From Trema orientale (taxonomy: Eukaryota; Streptophyta; Magnoliopsida; Rosales; Cannabaceae): a DNA stretch of 64,000 nucleotides. Below, in pieces: positions 35,601-48,805 of the stretch; the stretch's first letter is position 1, and each line of letters opens with the position of its first letter. The position numbers and the translations under genes were made by a program. The stretch is from NCBI GenBank assembly GCA_002914845.1, contig JXTC01000672.1, positions 57,375-121,374 of the forward strand. Direction: 5' to 3'. The notes under the pieces were generated by a model. It made no database searches. It worked only from the letters and a program-made list of their open reading frames with translations, and was not told the DNA's origin.

Positions 35601-38593
35601 CATTAGCCAGTGCTCGTCCAAACTACACAATCGCATGGAAAGGTGGTATAATAGTATAATATGGTTCCTAGTCTTGAGGCATATTATTTGAATGAGTAAT
35701 CTATGCCTGCAAAAATTACATTTATTTGTAATTAAGCAATTTGTATCTTTAGGATGTAATTTCCATTTTAAAGTTACAAATTCATTAATCAACTTATGAA
35801 TGAGGACAATCATTAAAGCCTGATCAATATTGACAGTATATAACGTGTCTATACCTCCTATGACCAGAACCATCCAATGAAGCATAAAATTCTTTGAAGC
35901 TTGGCAGGCAAGAGTTCCGTGAAAATCTGAATATTTCAACAGTTTCCAGGTCCATTAATTTTTGTTATCAACATGTTTTGCAACCGAAATCAGTTCCCTT
36001 TGTAAATCAGCATCAGTTTCTTATTTCTTGTACTATGGTGTCTCGTCATTGTGTGTCTGTGTGATGAACTTGTTTTAGCATATGCCGTAGTGAGCTAACC
36101 AATTTACCAACTTGCATGTGTGGAAACTTGATTATGTTGACATTCATTGACAGGAAACAGACGTTGAGAAACTGCAACAAAGGGACTACTCAAATCTGAA
36201 GGTTGGTAAATATTTTTAACGCACAGATAAAAAATAAACGTTTGCTTGTATTTGTGAAAATAGGAGCTTAATAAAAGTTTTATAATTACAGCCTTATAAC
36301 TATGAAGTTTGCAGGATGCAAGTCTTCTGCGTTTCTTAGTTGATATGCGTGGAGCTGATGTTGATGACCATCAGGTAAACCAATTATAAACCTTAGTTTA
36401 TGCTTCTCTAGGATTTCTAGCCAAAATGTAGGTTTGGTTACATATGTTGTTATTGGTTTCTCTATCAGATTACAGTGCTTCCTTTATCAATCTAGGCATA
36501 ACTATTTTTTCAAATTCTATGGAGTTCATTTTTTTTCATTTATTAATTTTTTAATTTTTTCCCCGTGTACTTTATAATTCTTCCACCAATCCTTCTCTGG
36601 TGGGACCACTGTGCATGTGTTTGTAAGTTCCGTGTGGATTCCCTTAGATAGGTTGGACTTGTTTTGGCCATAACTCACTCTAGGATTTTTTAGGAGCATT
36701 TTTACTAGTCAAATTTCATAGTATAACCTGGATTTTTCTGACAGTTACGGGATGACCTGATGACTATGCTTATTGCTGGCCATGAAACAACAGCTGCTGT
36801 TCTTACGTGGGCTGTTTTCCTACTTGCTCAAGTACGACTCTCAATTACTAGCATAATACTAATAAAATCTTAAGAACCTCATGGTAAATTAAATTTATGC
36901 AGAATAATCAGTGGCCTTTTGCTAATAGCTGTTTTCCCTCAAAATGCATAAACATACTGATGCAAATACTTTTATGTGCTGCAGAGTCCATCCAAAATGA
37001 AAAAGGCACAGAAAGAGATCGATTTAGTGCTCGGACAGGATGAACCAACATTTGAATCGATTAAAAAGTTGGAGTACGCCTCTAAGCTTTTTATGTCTAT
37101 GAACTTATTTGGCAACTGTTATATCATTTATGCGTGCAGAGGAGTGCACAACAGTATCACGCTGATTATGTTTGATTGACGCTTATATCAAGAGTACAAA
37201 TTTATTGATGTTGATCACGTGAATCTCATTATGAATCATTGTTAACTAGCTATTGGAAGCTTCGGAGCTCTCTCCTCGTTTGACTTATCTCGAGTTTTAC
37301 CACATTCTTTGTCTAAACTGATTTTTCATTGGCATGAGAGATCCAGCAGTAATACTACTCAACAGGTCTAAAAGAGTTACTCCTATATTCTTCTTCTTTC
37401 CTTTTGCTCTGCCACTCCTCACCTCCCTCCATATTTCTCTCTTTTGCTCAAAAAATTTTTGGAGTGCAAATTATCAACTTCTGTTGTTCTTCTACTAAGT
37501 ATTGGTTTTGGTCTTAAGATTTGACTGCTGTGGTTGTGGTCTGAAGTCTTGGCTTTGGAGATTAGTAATGTTGAGTTTATATATTCTACTTTTCGAGTGG
37601 ATTTGGTTGTAGGTTGTTTTTTTATAGCCAATTTCTTCATTGCAATGGAGCTGCAAAACAAGTAATAACGTCGTGAAATTGTCTTGTTTCAGAGTGCATC
37701 GCTCATGATAAACACAGATATGTAAAATGATTTGTTTTTCTTTTCAGATACATAAGACTTATTGTTGTAGAAGCGCTTCGATTATATCCTCAACCCCCTT
37801 TGCTTATTAGACGTTCCCTTAAATCAGATACCCTGCCAGGTATTGATGCTTAATATTCTGAAATGTTATGCTATGATTAAAAGGATCCCTCAACAGAATA
37901 TATCTTTCTTGTCAAATCTGAGTTTCGAAAGGAACTTCATGTTGAATTGCGCAGGGGGTTACAACGGCGACAAAAATGGTTATGCAATTCCTCCTGGGAC
38001 TGATATTTTCATTTCTGTGAGTAGAAGGCTGTTATTCCCTGCCCTCTTTTATGTCGTTTGACTTTTGCCTTCTTGAAAATATTCCTGTTTTAAGTCTTCA
38101 TTTTTCAAAAAACTTTAAAATTGTCTATTCAGGTATATAATCTTCATAGATCTCCATATTTTTGGGACCGTCCTAATGAATTTGAACCAGAGAGGTTCTT
38201 AGTGGAAAAGAAGAATGAAGAAGTTGAAGCATGGGATGGTTTTGACCCATCTCGAAGCCCTGGAGCCTTGTACCCAAACGAGGTTATTTACTTTTTTCCC
38301 TACGTGTTTCTGAAGCTTTATTCATATTCTGACACGTCAGGTAATGAATTTTTTGTTGCAATTTTCAGATAATATCCGATTTTGCTTTCTTACCATTTGG
38401 TGGAGGACCAAGAAAATGCGTTGGAGACCAATTTGCACTCATGGAGTCGACGGTAGCATTGGCTATGTTGTTACAGAAGTTTGACGTGGAGCTAAAGGGG
38501 TCTCCAGAATCTGTGGAACTGGTTACAGGGGCAACCATTCATACAAAGAACGGAATGTGGTGCAAATTGAGGAAGAGATCTCATGTACACTGA
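32675..38593 (+). CDS. CYP97B3: Cytochrome P450, CYP97B3 type (plastid carotene hydroxylase family)
   Basis: A 14-exon gene encoding 582 residues. Exons: 32675-32823, 33329-33509, 33670-33777, 33866-33950, 34614-34852, 35324-35497, 36154-36201, 36315-36374, 36745-36831, 36985-37073, 37748-37839, 37955-38016, 38133-38282, 38369-38593. All introns are GT..AG and all phases fit. CYP97 enzymes hydroxylate carotenoid rings in plastids; CYP97B3 is linked to beta-ring hydroxylation. Seen: a Ser/Ala-rich N-terminus like a transit peptide, I-helix AGHETT (359-364), ExxR as EALR (415-418), PERF (477-480), and heme loop [10 protein letters not shown] with Cys at about 525. Exon-by-exon similarity to Arabidopsis CYP97B3 (about 580 residues) is high. 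The start lies in a gccATGg context. I see no break. Confidence 0.95.
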
Positions 38594-39571
38594 CATCATA
38601 GAACACAAGTTGTATCAAACATATATTTTTAGTCATTTCGTTGTGACCAGTTATGCAAAGCCGATTCCCTTTGTTGTTTTTCAAAGAGTTGCATGTTTCA
38701 TGGCGAATGATTATCATTTTTCCTTTGGTACATTAGAGGAAAAATGAAGAAATTTAACAAGAATGGAGGACTTTAAAAAAGTCTAGACAAGGCTCAGAAG
38801 ACCAGAATTTGATTGAAAAAAAAAATGATTCAGGGTGTAGAACAATGCTCGAGTATGCACCACAATTCACCATCACCCCCACAATGCAGGTTTACCCCAT
38901 TCGAGCTTTCAGCTTCAAGCTAAACAAATCCATGTCACTTAGATCACATTCTAATGAATTAAACTTCTTGAGAGCGCCTTGTGCTCATGTCCTCAAATTG
39001 TTCAATTGTAACATACGAACATGAATGGCTTTACACCACTGTTGTTTTCCAGGAGGAAGAGGACCTGAGAAGAATGCCTTCAAAATCTGAGACGAGTATC
39101 ATGATAAAGACGATGGTATAGCTTCTTATGGATGATGTATGCGTTATCCCAATATTTGTGGCATATCATGGTTCCATAAAATGTATGCAAGGTATATTTT
39201 TTCAGTGCTTTTGCAAATAAGATTTGGTTTCACTCCTCCATTCCGCAGGTCAATTTGTAGGAAGAGAAATGTTCTTTCTGTAGAGTTCGTGTCCACTCCT
39301 TACCAGGGAAAAAAAAAATGAAAAAGGAGAAAGGGAGACGTGAAAACGTGCATGAATCTTCTCTCTTTTTTGGTTAGATTAATCTTACTGGAAAACAACG
39401 AAAAATCTGCTGTACACATGGTTTGAATATACAAGACGCTTTTTACAATCAAATCATCCAAAATGGGATTATGATGAAAAAAAAAAAAAAAACCATATCA
39501 AAGATGACCCCTTTTCTTTGAGGATGTTCTAAAATCTCCTCGGTCATCTACTTAGAAGATATGTGCTCAAT
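38594..39571. other. Convergent 3' flanks of CYP97B3 and the FRS gene
   Basis: The two genes end toward each other 978 bases apart, so this stretch should hold both 3' untranslated regions. No further gene was recognised. Confidence 0.6.
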
Positions 39572-42500
39572 CTACCGGGAAAGGTGTTTATCCTGTTGAT
39601 GCTTTGATGCAATCCTGTGATACTGTGAGGAACCCGCGGATTGATCCTGCAGCCAAACAGACATAATGTACTAATCATTTAAGAATCCTGTACTGTATGA
39701 AAGAGTATAGATATCCAGCTCCTTGCAGAAGCCAAGCACCTAGAGGGCGGCCCTACATGTGAGGGTCAGCCCCTGTCTCTACTCTCTAACAAGCCAGCCA
39801 CATGAGGAGCGGAAAAACATTTTTGTATGTGAAACAAAATAAATAAATAAAGATCCACTTTCCACTATCCAAATGCACACCATGTCTTGCAGACTTTCCT
39901 GAATGTCAAAACAGCCCTGCGCGGTTGGCACCCTGAAACCAAGTTGTCCTTGCAACTACATTAACCCAACAAAAATTAAAGTTGCTTCTTGATTAGTCAA
40001 TACATTAAACCATGCTATAGGCTTGCACCAAAATGCAGTACCAGTCCTTGCATACTCTGCTGGTTTCCATAATGAACAACACGTGCTGGCACAGAATGCA
40101 ACTGTCCCTAAGGAAATGAAGAACCATGCATCAGAACCAAGAATGCTTTGGGATATTTAAGAAATCCTCAAGATGAGAATAATAGTGTGCACAAACGCAC
40201 AATAGCACACATTGTACCTGCATGCCGTGTTGATGGGTATAGTAAATATTACGGACAGTGGAAATCGAGTTCATTTGCCCCTATATCAAGTATAAACAAT
40301 GATGAAGTAGCTTATTTAAAAAGATGCTATTCGGGGTCAAAAGTTGCATGCCTTACCACTCCTTGGATGCCATGCTTAGTAGTATAGAAGCCATCAAGAG
40401 CTTGAGTTCTAGAATCAAGTTCCTACAAAAAATTATGATCGCATCTATGAAACAACAAAACTGAAAAACGAAAATGTATGAGCTTTTAAGTTGAAATTTT
40501 GCAATATCTTGGGAAAATACAGGCTAGTCCATACCACCCCTTGTATGTTCTGTTGCGGGAAGTAACAGTCGTCAAGGTTGTCAGCTCTGGAGTTTGTGTT
40601 CTCCTACACATACAAAGCCATCATGAAGTGTACTAAAACACATTGCATTGAAGGAGTTATTGTAAGATGAGCAAGACATTCGAAATTAAGACAAAGAAAA
40701 CGAACCATCTGAGGGCCACTGTCCTGCGTCCTAGTACTTACTCCCTGTGGCTCAGATTGTCCCTAAGGTAAATATACAACATCCACTTAAGAGCACATAT
40801 AACTTAGAATAGTTTTAGAAAGGCAACGGCACCTACATTCAAGAATCAACACTTAACTGACCTTTCTTTTCTTGTAAGTTTTCTTTTTCTTAGATGACTT
40901 GCCAATAATGGCACCTCCATGATTCTCATCAACGTCAACAAAACTATGAACAGTTGACATGTTAGGTCCCAAACTACTCCGGACAGAATTGTTGACATCC
41001 ACACAATGTTTTAACACTTCCTCTAATGTCTGAAAGGCAACATTGTAAGCTTCTAGAGATAAAGATCCCTCTTCACCCAGTTTAGTGGCTAATTTACACA
41101 GGTCATTGAAACGTTGCAACCGGAAATTAAGCCTCCTTGGTAATTCAGAAACAGTATGCCTGACCTTTGCATCTTTCGTCCAGCGCTTCAAAATGTAGTG
41201 GGATGGGATAATAGAAACTCCGGACATTTGAAGGACAAGTAAGGCATGTCTACAAAGAAATCCTCTGTATTCAAAAGAACGACATAAACAAGATATTTGA
41301 AGCTCTTCCTCGTTCCAAGCTACAAGAAAATTCTGGCGTTTTTCAGAATCATCAACCTGGAAGATTATTGTTGCTTCAGTTTCGTCTTTTTTCTGCAGAC
41401 AACAAGAAACTACACCCAAAACCTCTACCTGAAATTTTTTGAATATTGCATCTGTATAAGTTGATGACATTTGTTTCTCAAAATTTGATAGAGATCTTAA
41501 TCCGGGCTGCTTGTGCCGTGTTTCAAAATCAGCATTTGCTTCCAGGTCATACATGTCTTCCAAAATGTTATTATACAGCTCAATTAACTCCTTAATTGTG
41601 GTTTCTGGGGAAAAGTACCCATCAAAGAATGAGGTTATGCTTCTAGATCGCTCACTTGTAGACATTCCAGCTAAAAACAAATCCTTCATGTAAGTTGGTA
41701 CCCAACTTTTACGATCCTCATATAATGATTGGATACATACATCCTCTCTTAGGTCAAATCTATCAACCATCTTCCACCATTTCATTTCAAATTGTTCCTC
41801 CGTCCAAGATCTATGAATCCATTCATTCAAAGTTTCGATAAAGTTCTCCTTTTGATTTAGTTCGCAAGCCAAATTCTCAGTTATCCTTCTCAATACGTGC
41901 CATAAGCAAAAACAATGACGTGCATCAGGAAATACCTCTGCTACAGCTTCTTTCAAGAATTTCTCTTGATCAGTAATAATCACTCTAGGAGCTTGGCCAC
42001 CTACTACTTTAAGCCATGTCCTCATCAGCCAAACAAAAGCTGATGAAGTCTCTTCCCCAATCAACGCACAGCCAAGCAAAATATACTGGAAATGGTGATT
42101 AACTCCAACAATAGGAACAAAAGGAATCTTATATTTGTTTGTGACATAAAAATTATCAAAGAAAACTACATCACAAAAACTACTATACTCATTCCTACCT
42201 TTTGCATCAACCCATAATACACTTTTCAGACGCTTTTCATGGTCCAAATCTATGGAGTAGAAGAATCTATGATTCTCCTCCTGCATATGCATAAAAAAAT
42301 CAAGCATTAGTCGCATATCTCCTTCATCTAGAACCAACTGCAAACCTTTCTTTTGACAAGCAGCAACGATAGATTGTTTGGTCTTTCTACTCATAGCATA
42401 GTAAAAGTCATCTGGATAAAACTCATGGTTATGCTCCTTTATAAAGTTGTGAATGATCCATTTGTCATCTCCTTTCCTCTTAATATGCATGCCTGCCTTG

Positions 42501-42967
42501 CAGTCTGTTTTTATACATGGTCTTGGATTCACAGAAGTGCGAGACTCACGCCTACTTCCAAATCTAGAACAAGCAACCTTTATGTCAATAAACTTGCCAG
42601 ACTTTTTTGAGCGCCTACTGGCCTTGATTGTGATACCAAATCCCACGGAATGAGCGTACTCTCTATAAAAAGCATATGCTTCCTCTTTCGATTCAAATTC
42701 CAAACCACTGCATGGCTCAGAAGTGGAGCCTTTGTTGACAACATCCACCCCAACAGCATTCGCATCCTCTGGATCCCGACCACTGGAAATGCTTTGGTCG
42801 GCATTTGATTCATGATCTCCCTCACCACATTCACTAAATACTGGAGAATTTACAGGCTCTTCCTCGATATCAATTCCAACTGCGTTATCCACAACATCAA
42901 CCCCTGAATTTGATCTAACATCTGGTTTGTCCTGCTCACCTGAAGGCAGTTCAAGATCTATCTCCAT
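39572..42967 (-). CDS. FAR1-RELATED SEQUENCE protein (FHY3/FAR1 family)
   Basis: Seven coding exons: 42967-40862, 40762-40706, 40603-40535, 40422-40357, 40107-40042, 39955-39881, 39646-39572, giving 837 residues. The family is domesticated MULE transposases that act as nuclear transcription factors in light signalling. Domains: FAR1 DNA-binding finger (LEFESKEEAYAFY, then IKTDCKAGMHIKRK, Cys2His2), MULE transposase core (VVFFDNFY, then ITDQEKFLKEA), SWIM finger (CLCRSFEYRGFLCRH), and a basic KKKKTYKKRK signal at the end of exon 1. The small exons are all multiples of three and encode repeats ending QGV/QGL; the last ends SKHQQDKHLSR. The start MEIDLELPSG was chosen at 42967. Compared with FAR1 it lacks a linker of about 50-60 residues after the finger and has a diverged MULE core. 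Closest, from memory, to dicot proteins labelled FRS2 or FRS4; the orthologue is unsure. Confidence 0.9.
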
Positions 42968-43620
42968 AGAGAATACTATCGACAAATTCAGTTTATTCCA
43001 TATTACCTGGACAGGAAAAAGAAAAAGGGTTATGCCGGGTGTTAATCATAACCACATAATGAATCATGAGATCTAATCCTGTCCAAATTTGTGTCTAACA
43101 ACTAAAGTTTTATAAAGGAGCATAACCATGAGTTTTTTCGACTTCGACACATCATTTGAAAAAAAAAAAAAAAAAAAAAATAGGGGGAAGAAAACCTGCA
43201 AAATAGATGTCATTATATGTTTCACTGGTTATATTAATCAATGGTGTTGACTCAAAGCATTTTGCTCAACATCATTTTCATCCTGTTGGAGGTTGAATAA
43301 TCAAAATCCTTGTAAGAACAACATAGACTCCAAATACCCGGAAATAACAAAATTAAAACTAGTGGTGGTGCCATTAATCTATCCTACCTTGCTCAATTAA
43401 GAGAAGTTAAACAAGAAAAATCTTTGAGAAGCCATTTTTTTGGAATATATATATATATATAAATGTATATATCTTCTAAGTTTGAGGTGTTATTCATTGA
43501 AAACTAAAACAAAACTTAATACTAGAAATTGTCACCAATAACTACAATCATATGAAAGAACCAAAATTAACCCAAGTAGAGACATAATCTCAAAAGAATA
43601 AATCGAAATTAAAAACTCAC

Positions 43621-43673
43621 TTGCTTCTTGAGGACCTTAGCGCCCTCCTCAGTTCAGCATCAAGCTTCGGTCC
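43621..43673 (-). other. Probable 5' untranslated exon of the FRS gene
   Basis: On the minus strand 53 bases are framed by a ttttcag acceptor and a gtgagt donor. The matching acceptor before the coding exon is a long pyrimidine tract ending gtccag at 43007-43008, so the leader exon would resume at 43006 and the intron would be 43007-43620. A further upstream first exon is implied but not found. Confidence 0.55.
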
Positions 43674-44096
43674 CTGAAAAGTGAATATCCATGTATCAAA
43701 ACACTGGTTTGCCAGACTCGGTTTCTAACCAAACAGAGTTTGATCTTAGAAGTCCGGCCCGGCCCGGCGGGCCCGATTACATACCGCCAAGTCTCGGGTT
43801 TAGGGCCTCTTACAAAAATCTAGGCCCAAAGTCCAAAAACTTTAAGGGCTTTAAAGCCAAATGGTCGAATTTTGGATCACTGTTTGAAAAGTATCCGTTT
43901 TCAAACACTGTGAAACAATATGATCGAATTTTGAAACTTATTTGAAAAAAGGCCATTTTTCATATATAATAGACCAAAATATATTAATTTATTTTGTATA
44001 AAATTAATTTATTTTTAAAAAAATAGATTAACTAAAATACGACCATTTATTCAAATAAAATTGTAAAACGGCCCTTTATTAAATAGATGTTATTGA
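43674..44096. other. Upstream flank of the FRS gene
   Basis: Contains a GC-rich patch, ggcccggcccggcgggcccg, near 43758-43777 in otherwise AT-rich sequence. No gene seen. Confidence 0.4.
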
Positions 44097-45509
44097 AGGC
44101 TTGCTTTTTCCCCATACGTAGAGCTCTTTTGTTTAGGTCGTACAATTAAATTAAAGATCAATTTTACAAAAATTTTGTTGCAAAACAATACATGAGTTTT
44201 ATTCTCAAGAGGGAAAAAAAAAACCCTCTCTCTCTTTCTTTCTTTCTTTCTTTTCTCTCTCTGCGACCCAGATTGATCGTCGGGTTTGATCCAAAAACTA
44301 AAACTTTAGATTTAAAGTCAATGCACCAAAATTAAGAGTCAATGCACTGTGATTTTTAGCAATGACTTTCAAACTCTTATTATTATAAGAATACTTTCGT
44401 CATGCTTATTCCTCCTCGTCTTGTCCTTTCTTTCTGAACCCGTATCCTAATAGAGGGAAATTTATAGATTTGTATTTATTGTTATATACCAAATAGATGC
44501 AACTATGGTCGCAACCTGTGGGCTAGTCTTAGTCCATCCTGGTATAGTAGATGGGTCAGCCCAACCTGTGTACTAGTTGTGGGTTGAGTTGAGCTTAGGC
44601 CATGATTTTGAAGCCTGTGGGATGGGTCAGGTTGGCCCACCGAAGTTCAAAGGATGGGCTAGCCCACAGAGGCCCATCACGGGCCAACCTAATTTGGCCC
44701 ATGATGGATCGGCCCATTATGGCCCATGAAAACATAATTATATTATTTTTGAGTCCACCTAATGGACACTTGCGTTCATTTTTTCATCTACTCTCTTACT
44801 TTTTTTATCTGTTCTCCTTGACCGTCTCTTTATTGGTTTCACAATTATTTCACAATTAGCTAAGTTGGGTTGGGTGTTACAGTTAGATGGAAAGCAAAAT
44901 TAGAAAGAAGAACAAGATTAGCTAAGAAAAATAAGTAAGTGAAAAAAAATAAGTAAGTGAAAGGAGAAAAGAGAGATCAGAGAAGCCATTTCCTTCCTTT
45001 GCTTTGCACATTCCCATCGGCAAATTGAATATAGGAGGTTCAAAGGTGTATGTACACTCTACTTGGTCTTCGGTTCAAAGGTCTGAACTCTTAACTTAGA
45101 CTAAATTGAGTACTACTTCTCTCTAGACAAAGTTACTATCAACTGTATGTTTCTCTATGTGTAGTAATTGTCGTACCTAATACTTGGCCTGAATTTATAG
45201 CTTATTATTCTGTTTTGTCTCTTGTTTATTTTAATTTGCTTGATATTATTTGGTTTGTGGGTTTTATTTATTTAAACTTCAGAAACAACACAAATACAAG
45301 GTAAACATAACCCAGAAATCAAAGAGATAGCTGAGAAAGAGTGAGAGATTTAAAACTATACGTAACCCATAAACTAAAAGCTTCTGGACATGAAAAGATT
45401 AATAAAAAAAAAAAACTAGTTTTGTAGGCTGATACTTGAGAGACATACGGCTAGAGGAGAACGACCAAGTTAGTAGGGCCTTGCTTGGGCTTTTGAGAAT
45501 TTAAAAGGG

Positions 45510-45902
45510 TTTCTTACACTTATACCTATAAAAATTGAAAAGAATTACAAAAATACGGAAGTCACAGTTTTTTCCAGTTTTCGTACGGTTTAATTAGAGA
45601 AATATCACTTTTTTAAAAATATTTAGAAATTATCATTTTTAAAATAGTTACTGGTTATCAATTTCTAGAAACTGGTTACTGAAAACTGGTTACTAATTAT
45701 ATATCAGTTATAAATATCTTCGGTTACTAGTTACAAACTGGTTACCAGAAACTGGTCACTATTTTAAAAAATGGTATTTTTATAAATATTTTTTAAAAAA
45801 TAGTATTTTTCTAATAAAAACTGTACTGCACTATGAAAAATACAAAAGTACCGTATTTTTTCAATTCTTTTCAAAAATACCGTATTTTTTCTAATTTCCC
45901 CA
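45510..45902. mobile_element. Palindromic element inside the hAT, with actggttac repeats
   Basis: The left arm (from attgaaaagaattacaaaaa) and the reverse complement of the right arm (from ttgaaaagaattgaaaaaat) align through to the centre. The core carries at least six actggttac/gtaaccagt-type motifs in both orientations between about 45650 and 45760. No coding sequence. Confidence 0.6.
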
Positions 45903-45990
45903 ATTTAAAAAGGAAGGCCCAAAATGGACTTAGATGCAATTGTAAATGATAGGCACAACATAAGCCCAATTGTAAATGACAAGGGCTACT

Positions 45991-46244
45991 CGTTTACTGT
46001 TTAAAAATAGGAAATAAATTTGTATAACTAGTAATCTAAAACAAAACTTTATATATATATATATATAGCAATAATATATTTTTTTTTAAAAAAAACAATT
46101 AATTATAGAAAGGCAATCGTTTACTGTTTTAGTTTTAGGAATTAAATTTGTATAACTAATAATCTAAAACTAAAACTTATAAACATATACATAGATATAT
46201 AGATATATATATATAGCAATAAGATATTTACAAAAACAAATAAT
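45991..46244. repeat. Two-copy tandem duplication, about 127-bp period
   Basis: Units starting at 45991 and 46118 share cgtttactgttt, aaatttgtataacta, aatctaaaac and a tatatagcaata tail. The second copy is somewhat diverged. Confidence 0.7.
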
Positions 46245-46439
46245 TTTAGTTTGAAAACATGGTTCATAAATTGTTTGGCTACTTATTAATTATCTATATT
46301 TTATTTTAGATTAGTTTTTAAATAACAATATTGAATTGTTGGAACAAAATTTATAATATATTATATAAGTATATTAGCATTATCACTAATCAATTTTTAA
46401 ATTTATTTTAGTAATCACATCATCAGGTGAGAGTTCAGC

Positions 46440-48406
46440 GAATCTTAGAAATTTGTTAAACGATGAAAATAAAGAATATAATGAACCTTTAGAAGAGAGG
46501 TTGCTCCTCAATCTCAAGCTAGTACTAGTAAAGTTGAAACCTCATCGCATAGAGAAAAGAGAAAAGTTCAATGGATCTCAATAGTTTGGCAATATTTTGA
46601 TCTAAAGATGCGTCCTAATGAAAAAAGTGTTATGGATGAAAGGGCAATTTGCAAATTACGCAAATAATCTTACAAAGGTAAACATTTTGCTGGCACTGGC
46701 CATTTAGATAGACATAGAAAAATAGCTGAATCAAAACAAGGTAGTGGTGTAGATAACCACCAAATAATTCTTTTATTTAACCCTGATGGTAGCGTCTCTA
46801 ACTGGTGATATAACTCACAAAATTCCAGAGAGTGGCATGTTAGATATTTGTCTAATGCACAATAATCAATCAATATGTCTGAAAATTAGGCTTTTGAAGA
46901 ATACATTCAAAATACTTACAACCCACAATATAGGATAGTTTCAAGAACAACCACTAGAATAGATTGCTTGAAAGTCTTTCGAGGAATGAGAGAAAAATTG
47001 ATTTATGAGTTTAACACATGTTTGGCATTTGTTGCAACCACTTCTGATTTGTAGACAAGTCGTGCAAAAACTGGTTACTTATGTGTGACTGCTCACTATG
47101 TGGATAAAAATTGGACTTTTCAGAAAAGACTTATTGCTTTTCGCAAAATCAGTTATTCACATGATGCCACTACTATTTATAATACTATTATGGAAGTTTA
47201 TGATTTACATGGCATCAAAGAAAATGTTTTGAGCATCACTTTTGATAATATCTCTGCTAACAATGCTGCTATTAAACTATTCAAAACAACCTTAACACCA
47301 CCCTATGGCGGTACACTTTTCCACCAAAAATATACTAATGTCATATTATTAATTCGTGTGTTCTAGATGACGTGAAGTACTTTGAAATTTATTTGAACAA
47401 TATTCGAGAGGCTTTAAGTTAAATAACAAGTTCTGGTATGAAACTAAGAAAACTTCCTACTAATGTCGAAACCTATGGAATTTGACATATTTGATGTTGG
47501 AAGCATGTCTACATATAAGAATATCATAAATGGATATTACAATACTATGAATCCGAACGGGCAGCTCATAGATCTTGATTGGGAAATTAGTATGTGCTTT
47601 TATTACTTTCTCAAAGTTTTTTATGAAATAACTGTCTAACTCTCAGGTGTGTACTATCCTACATCTTTATATGCATTATATAAATTGTTTGACATTGCTA
47701 CAATATTTGAGATGTATAGAGATGTTGATTTGTTTAAGTAAACTATTGAGTTCATGGAAAGTAAATTAAAAAAATATTGAGAATGTGTTCCACTTTTGTA
47801 TTGCATTGCTGCTGTCTTGGATCCAAGAGTTAGATTACGTAGAGTGGAATATTTAGTTAAGGGCATAGGGGAAAAATTAGGTGTTTGTTCTGATATCATT
47901 ACAATTCAAAATATGAAAACAAATCTCACAACTGTGTTTAATGCATATAATGAGAAATATAGAGGAAGCACAACAATATCCCTTATGCCTTCAGCAAGCA
48001 ATACATTCGCACCTCCTAGTCCTTTGTGGGAAATTATGATTTTACTGGTGGGTTTGGTTCATCATCTTCATCCTTTTCAACACGTAATGAATTAGAGAAC
48101 TATTTGGAAACAAATTTTGTTGCAGATATTATTATTAAGCAAGGTGGTGGTCATAATTTTAATAAATTCGATATTTTGTCATTTCGGAGATCACAGTCCA
48201 GAACTTTTCCAGTTCTCTCTAAAATAGCTCATGATATTCTAATAATTTTAGTGACCATAGTTGCAAGTGAACAAATTTTTAGTTGCAGTAGTAGAGTACT
48301 AGATGAGTGCCATGCCCGATTAAACAAAGACATTCTAGAGGCAGTTATATACGTCAAGGATTGGGAAGATGGTCGAAGAAGGTCTCAACAGCTCAAAGAT
48401 GAATAG
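46440..48406 (+). pseudogene. hAT transposase remnant
   Basis: The N-terminal part keeps a BED-finger-like AICKLRK...GTGHLDRHRK pattern (about 46640-46730). The middle keeps the hAT-type HYVDKNWTFQKRLIAFRK and SITFDNISANNAAI blocks (47085-47285), and the C-terminus keeps the dimerisation domain (VASEQIFSCSSRVLDE, then ILEAVIYVKDWEDGR, about 48250-48375). At least four frame changes and several stops (for example just before SYKGKHFAG near 46667, near 47055, and near 47365) split it, so it cannot make transposase. Confidence 0.85.
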
Positions 48407-48409
48407 ATT

Positions 48410-48805
48410 GATGAATTTGGAAGTACTGAAATTTTTGATACTCCCACTGGGAGTACTATATTGTAAAACTAGACAATAATTTCTTTTTACTTTTTCTTTT
48501 TTTGTTCTTTTTGTGTTTTTTTTTTTTTTTTTTTTGGTTCTTTGTAATCTTAAACATTTTATATCACTCTATTTATATTTTGTTCTTTTTTCCTTACTAA
48601 AGTTTTGTCCTAGTGGGTTTTCCTTGTAAGATTTTTAATGAGACAGTCATAAATATTATTTTTATTAATGGTCTACTTAATTATTTAGTTCTCTCTTATT
48701 TTTTTAGTATTAGTAATAACTTTGTGAAAAATATTAAGGATTTCATTTTTTTTTAAAACAATAACTTTAAACTAAATGTTTCTTTCCTTGATTTTTTTTT
48801 AAAAC
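48410..48805. other. 3' non-coding part of the hAT element
   Basis: T-rich sequence between the transposase end and the right subterminal GGCCCA cluster. No gene seen. Confidence 0.6.

Noticed and set aside
47654-47899. Minus-strand frame in the hAT element
   Set aside because: Shadow of the plus-strand hAT transposase remnant.
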